A stretch of DNA of 64,000 nucleotides from Orthonyx spaldingii (taxonomy: Eukaryota; Chordata; Aves; Passeriformes; Orthonychidae), in the NCBI GenBank assembly GCA_013397795.1, contig VZTJ01002478.1:536342-600341 (forward strand). Reading direction: 5' to 3'. Position 1 is the first letter of the stretch; each line of letters starts with the position of its first letter. The notes below the pieces were generated by a model. The model searched no databases and was not told the origin of the DNA. It saw only the letters and a list, made by a program, of their open reading frames with translations. Positions 13,725-25,900 of this stretch are shown piece by piece. The position numbers were made by a program, and so were the translations under genes.

Positions 13725-13880
13725 GCATCAGAAAAGAGAGAGACACCACTACTAAAAACAGATAAAAGAATTGATAGCCCAAGTGCACAGAACAGCAGTA
13801 GCCTTTCCATAAAGAAAGCCCCCAGCCCCCGTTATGAGGAGTATTATTTCCTGGGCCATGTTGACTTGCAGTATGAGTGA
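13725..13880 (+). CDS. Candidate coding exon, unrecognised protein
   Basis: A pyrimidine-rich stretch and cacag at 13720-13724 form a plausible 3' splice site. From 13725 a phase-0 frame runs 51 codons to TGA at 13878-13880. It begins ASEKRETPLLKTDKR and ends APSPRYEEYYFLGHVDLQYE. In the second half many third positions are G or C, unlike the AT-rich surroundings, and the residues are a balanced Ser/Pro/Lys-rich mix ending in aromatic residues. A GTATGAGT at 13871 could serve as a donor, giving a 146-nt internal exon; otherwise this is a terminal exon with its own stop. An ATG-started frame extends upstream to 13629, but that part crosses the acceptor and looks intron-like. I do not recognise the protein and see no neighbouring exon. 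It could be a tissue-specific exon of a long gene, a decayed exon, or chance. Confidence 0.35.
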   Translation, partial: ASEKRETPLLKTDKRIDSPSAQNSSSLSIKKAPSPRYEEYYFLGHVDLQYE

Positions 13881-16800
13881 AATGTGCTAATGATTTGTCA
13901 CTGATTGCTCATCTACCAAGAAGCTTCAACTGCTCTTCTTACTTCAAGGCAATTTACCAGCATTATATCTTTCTTTCCTGTCTTATATTTGTGTTGGATT
14001 TAAGGATCCCATGACTTCTAATTACAAGAATTTACATCCCTTAATTTCCTTGTACTTTCTTTTTGGCATGATTGTTTTTAGATTTTGGTGATATTCTGTT
14101 GGTGATAACGTCCTGTTGTTGTTCTGGCTTCCACTAAACTACACTAAACTGCCAACACAATATTTTATCTGTCTCATTCTATGTCTTAAAAGACCATAGA
14201 CTAGTCAGCATAATTCCTGCTTTTTCCATCAAATCCACCACTTTCAACATCTGCATCTCCCTCATTGTTCCACAAGTTATGACAAATCACATACCCATAT
14301 ACATACACATACATATATGTATAAAGGATATTCAAGAGAATTCCTGGTTTTGTACCAAATGGACTCAAGGAATGTTTACAAATAAAGAGAAGAAACAAAA
14401 ATAAAGGAGTTTTTAAAATAATAATTGTTAATTTCTATAACTTTTCTGTAGCTATGTATACAAATATATACAGAATACCAAAAAATTGAATTTCCTTCAA
14501 TTGTCTTAATGTTCTGTGAGTCATATTTTTAGAAATTCTTTATTTCACAGACTTATGGTAAAATGTTATACTCTACATAATTTGTGCTAGGAAATGTTTT
14601 GGGTTTTTTTTTTCATTTTATTTTTTTACTTCTTTTTTCTTACAAGATTGCAATTATATTTTGTATCAAGTTTGACTTTTTGCCTTACATTTTGTCTTTC
14701 TGTGACTGCATGGAAAATGTATGTGTAAGCATCAAGCATTACATAATTTTTAAAGCAATGCAGGAATAAATGAGAGAAGAATATTTAAGGTAAATGAAAA
14801 TCAGAAAATATCATAATGTAATATATCCTTCCAGTTCCATGTTAATCTATACAAATGTTTAATATATACGAGGAGAGCAATGAGTGCTATTTCTATTTAT
14901 TTTGCTCCCTTGCCATGTTTGTTCAACAGCAGAGAAGAATCACTAAGTAGCAACAGTGAGAAAGAAATAGAAATCTGAAAATAAAATTTTTCATTACTTT
15001 TTATTGAATTAGTGACTTGGTCATTGTCATGGAACTGACTAGGCTCCACTAGGGCACAAGCTATTTCACTTCAAAACAACCTGATTGGAATGATTTTTTT
15101 TTTGTTACTCTACTTGATGTGACCTTGTGTCCCAATGGGTTGTTATGTTCTGTGTGACTGACTTCCTCCTCTCCCTTTGTGCACGTGTGCATAGTTAGTG
15201 ATTCTGTCTATTAGACCAACCAAGTAAGCATTGTTTGCCTTTTGGGAGCAGAAATATGACACTGGCAGTGGCCTGCCATTGCTCCTTGTCACTGTCTTTT
15301 TGGGGTCATTTTTTTCCTATTTTGCTTCCATTGTTCCTTTTGTTTGATGAAGGAAAACATTTTGTGCCTGATATAAGGTGTAATAAGGCGACAGTTTTAC
15401 AGCTTCTTTTAATAATCTATTTTAATTAGGACCATAGCTACTAAAACCAGACATTTTTCTTTCTAGTAATGATTTTAGCTTATTAGTAAATTTGTTGCAT
15501 TTTCACATTCAGTAAAGACGTTGACAGAGAAACTTGGGCAATCTTTTTCTTTATATGAATACTACATTTTCTTGCTAACTATAGGTATGCCATGAGTTTG
15601 CTGTGAACTTTAGGAATTTCAGTATGTACTTCCTGACAAGCAAATTTCCAGCCTGCCAGTGGTTTCTGGGTTGCTGTAAAACCCTTACTCTGGTCCTCAT
15701 CATTGTGATCTTAACTCTACAGGAGCACATGAGGCTGCTCTGGTTACTTCTGAATTTCAGAGAAGTGTAGCTTAGATTCAGACATTTGCTAAGGCTATTA
15801 CTGTTCTGCAGTCTGTTAGGTGACAGATACAAAAAGATTAAAATTACTCCTGGCAATGTGCCATTGTTCTTTAAACTTAATTAACCTTAAATGTCTTATT
15901 AACTTAAGCTTGGATGCTTTGCCCAAGATATTTCTTCCTCTTACTTCTCTGCCTCTACTTTTTTGCCACCCCACTCCTCTGATGGAAAGATAAGGGTAAA
16001 AATTTTTAAAGAGCTTCTTTGGCTGATTTAATGTACTAGTTTTGTTTATTCCCCTAAGGAAAAACTGTTTTCTCATTGTCCATTTTTTCATACCTGGCAT
16101 CAGTTTTGTGGAGGTGAATGAAATTATTTTACTGTCTTCTACCATTCTCCTTAATATCTGGTAATCAATATTTCATTTGAATTTCCTCCCCCTTCTCCTT
16201 ATTGTCAGGCTGCTTGTCCTCTAGAGGCTGCTGAATCCAGTCTTCTTACTAGATACATGACAAATTTTATTATAAAGCATCATTTAAAGGTAAAATAGTA
16301 TTTACAAATGGGGAAGGTAGAAATGCAATGTCTAATGAGAGCGTTCACTCTTGATTTTCCTGTTCTCTATTCAGATACGATACCCCAACACCACTATAAA
16401 TCTTCTTCCTGAAAACTAAATCACTCACTCTACCTTTATTTTCTGTCGTTTGATTCAAGGTGATTTCCTGTGGTCCAACTTGTCTTCTGTCATTCAATAT
16501 TCATTTTAAAAAGCTTGTCTTTTCCTCAGTAGCTCTCATGTGTGGTTGTTAATGTGTCACATTTCTGTAAATCAGTTCAATTCATTAATAATTACATTAT
16601 TGTTCATGAAGTGAAAGCTTCTTTATTGCTATCCTACTGTTTATATATTTCAGAAGGCCACCAACAATTAAAACATAATGACTCTACATTGCAATACAAT
16701 CCTATTTAAAATGGCAGCTTTCAAAAAACACAGAATAGTCATAAAAGTATAGATTTTTTAAAAATATAGACATTGTACTTCTTATTTTACATACGAATAC

Positions 16801-17840
16801 CAAATAATATTATAAGAAAAAAAAAAAAAAAACCAAGGAAGAGAAGGAAAAATTTCCGATAGTACTGTCTGTTCTTTTGGAGAGAATTCCTGTGAATATT
16901 TGATCAGTTATTTAAAGAAAGCTATATCTCTACTCATTAAGAAAGGTCAATTTCCTTGTTTCCTCTCTCCCATTGTAAGGTATCTTATTTATAGTATTCA
17001 TAGTACATATAGTATTTAAACCACATACACTGCACATTCATACAAGAAATATTTTTATTTTTCTGTATTTGTAAAAATTGTCACAAAGAGAAGTCTTAGG
17101 GTGTCCCTATAACATATACAGAACTGTAAAGTGCGCAGTTTGGCTTCTTAAATATGTGTTTTTTCATAAATAGCTTCGCTATTGACCAATTCCTAAATGT
17201 TTCTTTGTTTATTGGTTTTCTTTGTGCTTTTAAATAGCTAAAGTGTTGTGTGTGTGTTGAATATTTTTTTAATACTAGGGGAGGGAAGTGAAATAAAAAT
17301 CCTACATACAAGGAAGTTTTCACAACAGTTGGAATGTAATGCAATACTCTTATATTGAACATATGAACAGTTTATCAGTAGATTTTCTGCTTGCAAATAT
17401 TGTGTAAATATATGTTAGGAAATTTGTGTGCTATGCTAAAATAGACAAAGAAAACTAAATGCCAATTAAAAAAAGGTGCTATACTTAAAAATTTATAGGA
17501 TAAAAAGGAGACTGATGACAAGACCCATCTTTCTTAAAACTGGTTTTGTCCTTAAAGCATTGGAATTAGGATTTTTTTCACTCTTTTCAAAAAAAAAACC
17601 TTTCAAAAATAGAGACTTTCCATTGGAAAACATACAACTTTAAAAAAAAAAAAAAAGAAAATAATTATTTCCTTGTATTTGCTCGTATTGTTTTCAACTA
17701 AAATTCTGAATTGTCTTTTCTGGTGAATTTATGGCTTTTTGCCCCAAAATTATATGCTCAGAAAAAATTCATTGCTTTTGACAAATGCCAGAACCATTAC
17801 TGGGAGTATAAAATTAATGACCATGTCATTAGAATTTGAA
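13881..17840. other. Unique AT-rich non-coding DNA
   Basis: No recognisable gene or transposon. Homopolymers include A16 at 16817-16832 and A15 at 17642-17656. Two overlapping minus-strand frames at 15575-16145 (93 and 109 codons) resemble no known family and lack coding character. Confidence 0.65.
16817..16832. repeat. Poly-A tract
   Basis: Sixteen consecutive A, not preceded by a recognisable processed pseudogene or retrotransposon body. Confidence 0.95.
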
Positions 17841-17860
17841 TATATTCAATAATTTTTCTA

Positions 17861-17905
17861 ACTTACCTGTAGTACAAAAAAGAAGAAAACATTGATAAAT
17901 TAAAT
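17861..17905 (-). promoter_or_regulatory. Candidate recursive splice site (minus strand)
   Basis: Read on the minus strand, a long pyrimidine tract (complement of the A/G run at 17874-17890) is followed by ctacag and immediately by gtaagttag, with the boundary between 17867 and 17866. This is a full acceptor joined to a perfect donor (CAG|GTAAGT) with no exon between. That is the arrangement of recursive splice, or ratcheting, sites used to remove very long introns in pieces in flies and in long vertebrate neuronal genes. The preceding AG on this strand is about 40 bases upstream, at 17908-17909. If real, the window would be in a long intron of a minus-strand gene. The motif is directly seen; its use is inferred. 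Confidence 0.35.
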
Positions 17906-17909
17906 ATCT

Positions 17910-20875
17910 GAGGAAATTTTTAGTGCTAAGCATGTAGTAACAGGCTTCTGCCCCCATACATGAGGCAAAAGCAGAAGTAGTTCAGCAAGAATTAAATATA
18001 AATATTTAGATTTGCGTAAGATGGGAGATTGTTTTTGTGAAAATTATGAGAGATATATTGATCATTTTGCTTCAGGATATGAAATAATTGCCTCTAGAGA
18101 CTATTCCATTATCATGGTACAGCAGTATAGGTACATGTTAGGCTTTTCTCTTAGGAGATACCAGTTAAAGGTCACTGCCTGAAGCAAGGTGACAACTGGA
18201 ATTGATGGGCCATCATAATTTTCAATAATGTGCTCTGATTTAGCACAAAAGTGTTATCTGAAGTGAAGAAAAATCACAGTAATCCATAATTCAGTTATTT
18301 TTTATTTATATCATTTGAGTTCTTTAACCTTACTAAAATAATTCTGGTCCTCAAGTTGGTTTAGGGACTGAAAGACAGGAAATGGAGCAATGCAGAATAA
18401 AACCGCTAAATGTAAATCTCTCCAATCTCCTACAGATATATGAGAACTTCTATTTGGAATTTCAGTAGTGGTAAAGTCAAGGGACTGGCTTAAAAGAAAA
18501 CACGTTAGCCACTGCTTTGCATATATTCCCACTGTCCCCTTAAGAGAAGAACTGCATTTTGTCTGCTGAGACAGATGTAAGGCAGCTGTACATGTGATCT
18601 GTAGCTTGAGAGGAAATAATCTGTCTTTTCTCTCTGCCCAAGGAGTAGACTTTGATTTCGTTTCTCAGAAATGGTCTTGCGCTGTACCTGCACTGAAATG
18701 CCCAACACCCAGGCAGATTGGTTTCTGTCTTCTGTATAAGTTCCATGTTAATTCCTAATTCTTATAATAATGGCAGAAAGATGAAATCACAGCAATTTTG
18801 AGTTTATTATTTTTTTTATTTTAATTTTTGAGAGTTCTATAATTCATTTTGTGAAGACAAAACTCTGTAAGAAATGTAATGAATGACCTTGAAGGAAGCA
18901 TTTATTGCCTCATGTAATACCTAGTTTCTGCTTATTAAACAACACTACTATTATCACTATTTTACCTTTCTTCCCCTGGATCTTAACCCCCAGCATTCAT
19001 GTTCAGAGTGTTGCATGACAATGAAGAGTGGAATTGTCAGGTTGATTAGATTTGATAGGAAGAAAGGCAATGAAATTGAACATTTTTTTATAAGCTATAA
19101 TTGGTATGGTTGTAGCAATACCAGTACTCCATTGAGTCTATTTCATCATCCCTTCAAATTTTGCATACATAAGTATATATTAATGGCATTACAGAATACA
19201 AATATAGGAACTAAATACCTAAATATAGGAACTAATTCCTAAAAATTCAGCATACTTATTTACACTATCTGTAAATAATCCTTGGTTCTAGAAATTTTTA
19301 TTACAAGATTGTTAATTCCCCATCAAGCAGTTATCAGTAGGCCTATTGATTCTGTAAAGAGAAGGTCAATGTCATTTACTCAAAAAAAGTGTGCAGATTT
19401 AGTAACAGTGGATGTATTTTAGAATTCAGCACTTCCTATTGACTTGTTTTTTGAGAAGGAGCTGCTGATTTATAGACCATTTATAGAACCACCAAAAAAC
19501 ACCTACTTTCTCCTCTTTTGGTATTACACATTAGAATATTTTATCTGTACTGCTGCACCATTATTTCTTCAAACTAATTAGTGGCTTAAACAACTGAAAA
19601 GAGCTGCAGTTCACTTCTGAACCAAAGAATAAGTTTTCTGTTGCTAAAAGCAGTGGCTATTTTCTTACTTCTGTTTTATTTTATTTTGGTTTTATGTTCC
19701 TGCTCTCTACAGTTTTCTGGAACAGTTGTGCATGGTTTCTAAATTGTTGTCCTGTATTCTTGTGCCTATTGGTATATTACTTTAATTTCCATCCACTCAA
19801 AACATAAACTTGCTGGTTATTATAAATTTACTTTTTAGCAGAAAACATTTTAATCGTCCCAATTATTTTTACAGAAGAATTGCTGAATCCACTTTCTACA
19901 GTATTCTTTTTCACTTAGGAATCACAACCTGCTATGGACTGGATTTTTCTAAACATACCAAATGGCATTATGATTTCATACTTTTAACAAGCTATGAAGA
20001 AGTTAGTTAACTGTTAAGTTAACATTTTTTAAAATATGAGGGTTGAGAGAATCGCATCATTTTGGATTGTTAGTAAAATTCTCAAGTATGCATGCATTCT
20101 TTTAGAGGATTTTGTTTAAACCTTTTACTGTTACCAATTAGGCCAATTTTGAGTAGTGTTAGAGGAAAGAAGGTCAGTCTCTAAAACCTATGTGGAAATT
20201 TCATATTTTTTTCAGTCAGTTAGTGACAGACGTTAAGAGAACTCAAATGAACTATTTCTTTCCATCACTTATGAAACTTATGAAAGAATGCAAGTATTGG
20301 CCATAGATGTATCAAAAATCAGACATGCAATAACACATCAGATTCATAGCTTTCTCTAGAAACATAGATCTATTTTTTTTTTATTCATAGCTTTTTATAA
20401 TTATTATTATTATTAGGCAGTATGAACAGAAGTTATTGTCTTGCTGGACATTCTCTAGACGTCTGAAAAGTTAGCAGAAAAGAAACAGTTACACTGCAAA
20501 TCTAGAGTGAGTTTATGCTTTCCAACAAATGCTGCAGCTTTGTCTCAGTCACTTTTGAACACTCATTCCCTTTTAATTAATTAAGTTTTAATTTCCTTAC
20601 CTTTTTCAAATAAGAAACCCCAGGGAGCATTTTCAAGAAATTTCATTTACTACATATTCTCTGTTATCAACCCCATTCAGAGTGAATAAAAGGCACAGAG
20701 AGGAGTTTGGATTTCATTAATTAATATAATCTCAATTGTCATTCAATGGAAGCTGTTCTTTTGACAGCCTTTGCTAAAACACTATTTCAGTACTATTTAT
20801 GAACCACATTCTCTTTCATGCATCCCTCTTCTCAGATCACAGTTCATTATGAGTTTATTTGAATGATGCCTATGG
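17910..20875. other. Unique AT-rich non-coding DNA
   Basis: Only short, unrecognisable open frames are present, the longest about 75 codons. No transposon family is identifiable and no RNA gene is visible. Confidence 0.65.
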
Positions 20876-20879
20876 TCTC

Positions 20880-20980
20880 TGTGTGCACTGGACTGTCGTG
20901 CCTTGTCTTGAGCCAGGGATTTGGACAAGGTGACTTTCAGGCGTCCCTTCCAACTGCAGCCATTCTGTGATCTTGATAGT
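20880..20980 (+). mobile_element. CR1 LINE 3'-end fragment
   Basis: The stretch agccagggatttggacaagg, then tccc ttccaact and cattctgtgat, matches the typical 3' end of avian CR1 elements: a 'ggttggactagatgacctcc' type segment, then 'gtcccttccaac', then the ATTCTGTGAT-type terminal repeat. CR1 copies are usually severely 5'-truncated, and this one keeps only about 100 bases. The terminal motif on the right gives plus orientation. This is a main reason for calling the window avian. Confidence 0.85.
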
Positions 20981-22907
20981 CAGCATAAGGCAGTAAGGGA
21001 GAAGTTGGCACCTTCTGTTGGAGTTCCCACATTTACAGACGTTTACTTCGTTTATATGAATGAATACTCTATACTCAGTACTCTTAGTATTGCTGAGTTA
21101 GATTGTGGGTACATCCTACCTTGTGCATGTATCACAAACAGCTTTATGCTGCTTCCATGTCATCTGAAAAGTTTGGGATGAATATTTGGGTTCCAGGCTG
21201 TTGCGAGAGTGCCATAACTTTGGGATTTAAGTTTATGATAACCTTGGATAAGTGCCACTATCTTCAAATCAATATTCAAAGTGCATGGTACATTAATTTA
21301 CAGTGATCCAAATGAATGATGCAATTAAGCTGTTTTTGCAAAAGAGATAAAACTGCAGTTAATCTAGTTATCTGAACAGTAAATTGGAGAGTCTTCTGTC
21401 CTCATGTCTGTGGAGATACTTGCTGGACATGCCTTCCTGATTCAGTTGCCAGGAGTTTACTTTTAGTGCACATTTTTTTATCTCAGGTTACAGACTGAGA
21501 GCAAGGGCTCTCTTGTTTGGAATATAGCCACTTAAGGAGTCCTTCAGGACCACAGTCAGCTTGAATCCACTTTGCTAGTCTCCCTCTTCTTTTGCTAAAG
21601 CACATGTTCACTTCTAATGCCTTCAGAAAATAGCCTTGTAGTCTGCTTTTGAAGGTACAAAAGTTAGTTTGCCAAGCTTATTTCACCTTCTGTACTTCAT
21701 GTATCAATTTGACTTAACAGGTTAAACCTCACACTAAACTGAATGCTTGTAGCTTTTAAATGTCTCCATCTACTGACCCATCTATCTCTTACCTACCTGT
21801 ACTTCAGCAAGTATGCCTGATGAAGTATCTAATTTTGATTAATACCTGTAATTCATTATGACTGAAACTGGATATGATGGCCTCTGGGGTGAAATGGTTA
21901 GCGTATTATGAGGTATTATATTCCAAAAATTCATCATTTAAAGGCATTAGCTTCACCATTTAGCAAGGCAGTGAATTCAGATTGTCTGACCAGATGGCCA
22001 TTTGCAACAGCAGAGATATATTGGTGTTTAAAAGGCTTTGGGACCTTTGGAAGAAAAAACATGAGGCAGCCTAAAAAAATACGAATCCTAAGTAATAAAG
22101 TCAGAGTTAGAAAAGTCATAAAAAAATTGTGTTAGGAATCAAAAAGAGGAATAAAAAAAGCCAAACAAACCAAGAAAAAAACCCAAAAAACCACTTGGAT
22201 GATTTACAAAAATATTTGCTTTGCCATACTCTGAGGCTAGGTAATTCCTAGGCATGGCAGATGCATGCCAGATGCAATATCTGAATAGTTTGAAATGCAG
22301 CATGCTTTATTTGAAAAGACAAAAACCTTCAAGCAAACCAATGGCACAGTGAAAATTTATTGAAATAGAAATACCTGTTTGTGAACACTAGCAAGTAAAT
22401 ACCTGTGTTCACATGCACGCTGAAGAACAAAACTCACCCAGAAATCAGGAAATCAAATGGACTACAGCAGTCCACAAACTGTGAGCATTTTTAGTGCTCT
22501 TCTGGGTAAGGGGTGTTTCAGTCTGATTACACCTAACTTCATTGCTTTACTCATCGGCTTTCACGTACTAATTTTTGAAAGTCACCTAGCAATTTGGTTC
22601 CTTCAGCCTTCATTTTTACTAACCTTTAGTTTTGTAGGCATTTTCACACCTTATCATGCTCATACAATAATGCAGTATCTGACAAACCTAGACATGCACA
22701 TGTGCCAACTGCAGTAAGGTACGATTTAAAAATATTTAAACTTCACTACATTAAAAAAAATCTTGAAATTCAGCAATAATCCTGAAGCAGGCTGGAATCA
22801 TCAGGAAATATCAGTGCTGATAGACTGACAGGTGCTTCAGACTACAACAGAACCAGTTTCACAGATTTTTACTGCCATGTGTATATGACATGCATGTACA
22901 TTATGGC

Positions 22908-22925
22908 TTTTTTTTTTTTTTTTTT
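22908..22925. repeat. Poly-T tract
   Basis: Eighteen consecutive T followed by cag. It resembles a splice acceptor tract, but no exon-like sequence follows. Confidence 0.95.
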
Positions 22926-25900
22926 CAGTAGTCTCCTCTGTTGCAATCTCTGTACCACTGGCTTCTCAGGATGTTTCATAAGTCTACTTGAACATATTCA
23001 CACACAAAAAAAATATGATTGGAGTTCCTGAATGTTTTTCTGTTTTAAAAGCAGTACTTCTTTCAAGTATTTTGCAAAAACAGCAACAACTGAGAACACC
23101 CACCCTTTCCTTTATGCTCATTCAGGTTTTGAACACAGGCAGCATAGTCTATTCATGGAATCCATCAAACAAGCCTCTTCTTATTGCACTGAGCTGCAGA
23201 TATTTAGGAAAAGAGGAGAAGAACAGAAAAATTTTCCTCAGCTTCCAGAAATTTACAGCTTAGGGAAAATTTAGAGAAGTTGTATGTTTGAATTTACTAG
23301 TCCTTCATCTATTTTCCTCCTGTTAATTTGCCCATGTAAGATTATACGTCCTTAGTATTTTCCGTACTGTGTCCTGCACATTTAGAGTGTAGCAGTCGAG
23401 GTTACTTTCAATCTTATTGTTTTTATTGGCCTACTTTTAGTATTTGCGTTGTAGTTACAGTTTCAGTTCCTGGTTTAGTGCACCTTTATAAGATATTGTA
23501 CTTTTTATTTTGAAGTAAAAGGGGAGCAAGAAAAACTGTTAGTATCCGGCAACCACACCTTGATGCATTATAGCCCCCAGAGCCTTGGTATGGTGCATTA
23601 ATTTTTCAGTTTGTAATTTGCCAGATGCATTTAATGGAACCAATTTTCATTACATCTGTTCTATGGTTCAAAGAGCTTTTTTAGTTGCCAAAGGGAGCCA
23701 GCTTCACACAGATTCAGAGAGGGTGCTAATGCACTGTATCTTGAAGTATTAGATAACTAGGGATGGTTTTATAGCAAATAGATTATTTTTAGAGAGGTAA
23801 ATTCTATATTCATGACTTGCCACTATTAGAATTCAAGTTTAAACTGCTTAAGTCTCTTCCTTAGGAACCATACATAGATTTTCATGTAATTGTCTTCATA
23901 ATACTCTCAGATTGCTTATCTTTTTAAGCAATTATGTATTTCTGTTTATTGGTAAAAGAAGACATAGTTATACATAAGTAAATGCTAATTTTAAACTAAG
24001 AATAGCTTATTAAAGCTTTCTCATGAAATACTAAAAGATGTGAGGGATAACTTTTTTCAATTTTCAGCTCTAAGACAAGACGATTTATTATAACGAAACA
24101 AACTCACATTACCAGGATAACTGTACATGTTGTGCATAATTTTAATCTTCATAAAATGTGTAACAGTTGTATGGTATTAAATTCAAGATTTCACTTGACA
24201 GCAACTTTCAATGAAAAGGTTTTTCCTCATGGGCTGAAGAAAATTTGAAATGTTCTACTACACTTTGAAGTTCTAAAGCATCAGCCATATGAGAATTATA
24301 AAGCATTAATCCTGAAGAGTTTCCACCTGACAGTCATGAAATAGCATACCTGTGTGAAAAGTGACTCAGTTTTACTTCCTCAGGCAATACTTTCCTTTTT
24401 TTCTGCTGCTTCAGAAATATCATGCATCATGTCATAGTGAGACGATGGCCTTGGAATGACTGGATCTTTTTGAAATTACTGAAGTCTACAGTATCACTGT
24501 ATTTATGTAAGACATTTCAATGACATTTTTAAAAGTTGTTTATACTAGGAGTTATATTTTAGTTTGATAAGCCATGTGTGAAAGTTGTTCCAAAAGAGTA
24601 ATCAAAAACTTATCTTCACTGTGTTGTTCTAAACAGTTGTTGTTGTAAAGATAAAATTGTAATAGAAGGAGCAAATCTATTAGCAAGAGTTCATATGCAA
24701 TTTAAGAATATTAAACATCTCACAACCACAAGTAAGATCAACCACAGACTTGCCATGTGGCCTACATTTAGGTTTTACATTGGTCATTTTGTAAAGTCCA
24801 CTTTTTTGGATTTTGGCCACCAAACAGATAATTCCTTTCTTCTCCTAAGAGGGAAAAGGTACCCACAACAAGCAGTCCTTCAAGAATTCTAATCTTTTGT
24901 CTTCTCTCATTGTATGGAAGCATAAGAAAAGGAATCTTAGCTTTATTCTGTGCTCTGGAAAACAGCAGGACAGTGATGTTTCCCCCTTCTGCTGTCTGCC
25001 CCAGTTTATATTATATACTAACTAATGACCACATTTACATTTTCTTGAAGTAAAAACAAGTCCTTATAGTGCTGGTATGTTTTGTCACTGAGACTGACTG
25101 AAAGGAGAGTTGAATTTGAATTAGCCATTGTGAGGTAAAAATGCATGGAAGAAGGAAGAGACAGAGGAGAGAGGTAAAGGAGGATATTCACTCCAGGTCT
25201 GCATTTCAACTTTGAGATTTGGTGTCACAGAATTTATACACCAAGAAGAACACAGAAAGAGCAAGAACAGCCTCATAAGGGTAATGAAGAGTTCTCAAGT
25301 ATGTTCATATTGCATTGTTTTTTATAGAGGAATACTTAATACTCGCCTAAATTAAAAATCACAATAAAAGAAGCAGCTGGAGGTGTCTGTTAGCTTGTGC
25401 CATAACTGGAGACTTACAAAATAGGAAAAGATTATAAAACATGATTATGTAAAATGAAGCCATTTGGGCTTTTCTGTAAACAAATGCATTCTAATTTCTT
25501 TTCCACATTACTGTACCTCCTATTTTCATTTCCTAGATATTGTTTTTTTTATATTTAGGTGCATTTGCAATTAGGTGGTTTTTATGTAATAAGACTCATA
25601 GTATTTCCATTGCAAAGACACAAAAATAGCTGTAGGTGTAAATTTATGATTGAAACTGAAAGAATAAATCTTATTTCAAAATAATCCACTTATGGTCAGT
25701 AAGCCATAGTCATTTGTAATGCTTTTTGGTTTGTTTTTACTTTTTCATTTCTGTTACTAGAAAGAACCTGAGTACTTGGCAACGTCAAAATTCTGACAAC
25801 TCATTTTTGCTTGACGTATGGCTTTGCTTCCAAAAAGCTGACCATATAGTTTTTGCCAGTGTTCCACTGTGGTTTTATTTTTTGATTTCCTGACTGAGAA

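Noticed and set aside
15575..16145. Two overlapping minus-strand frames of 93 and 109 codons
   Set aside because: Different frames, no domain, AT-driven composition; chance openings.
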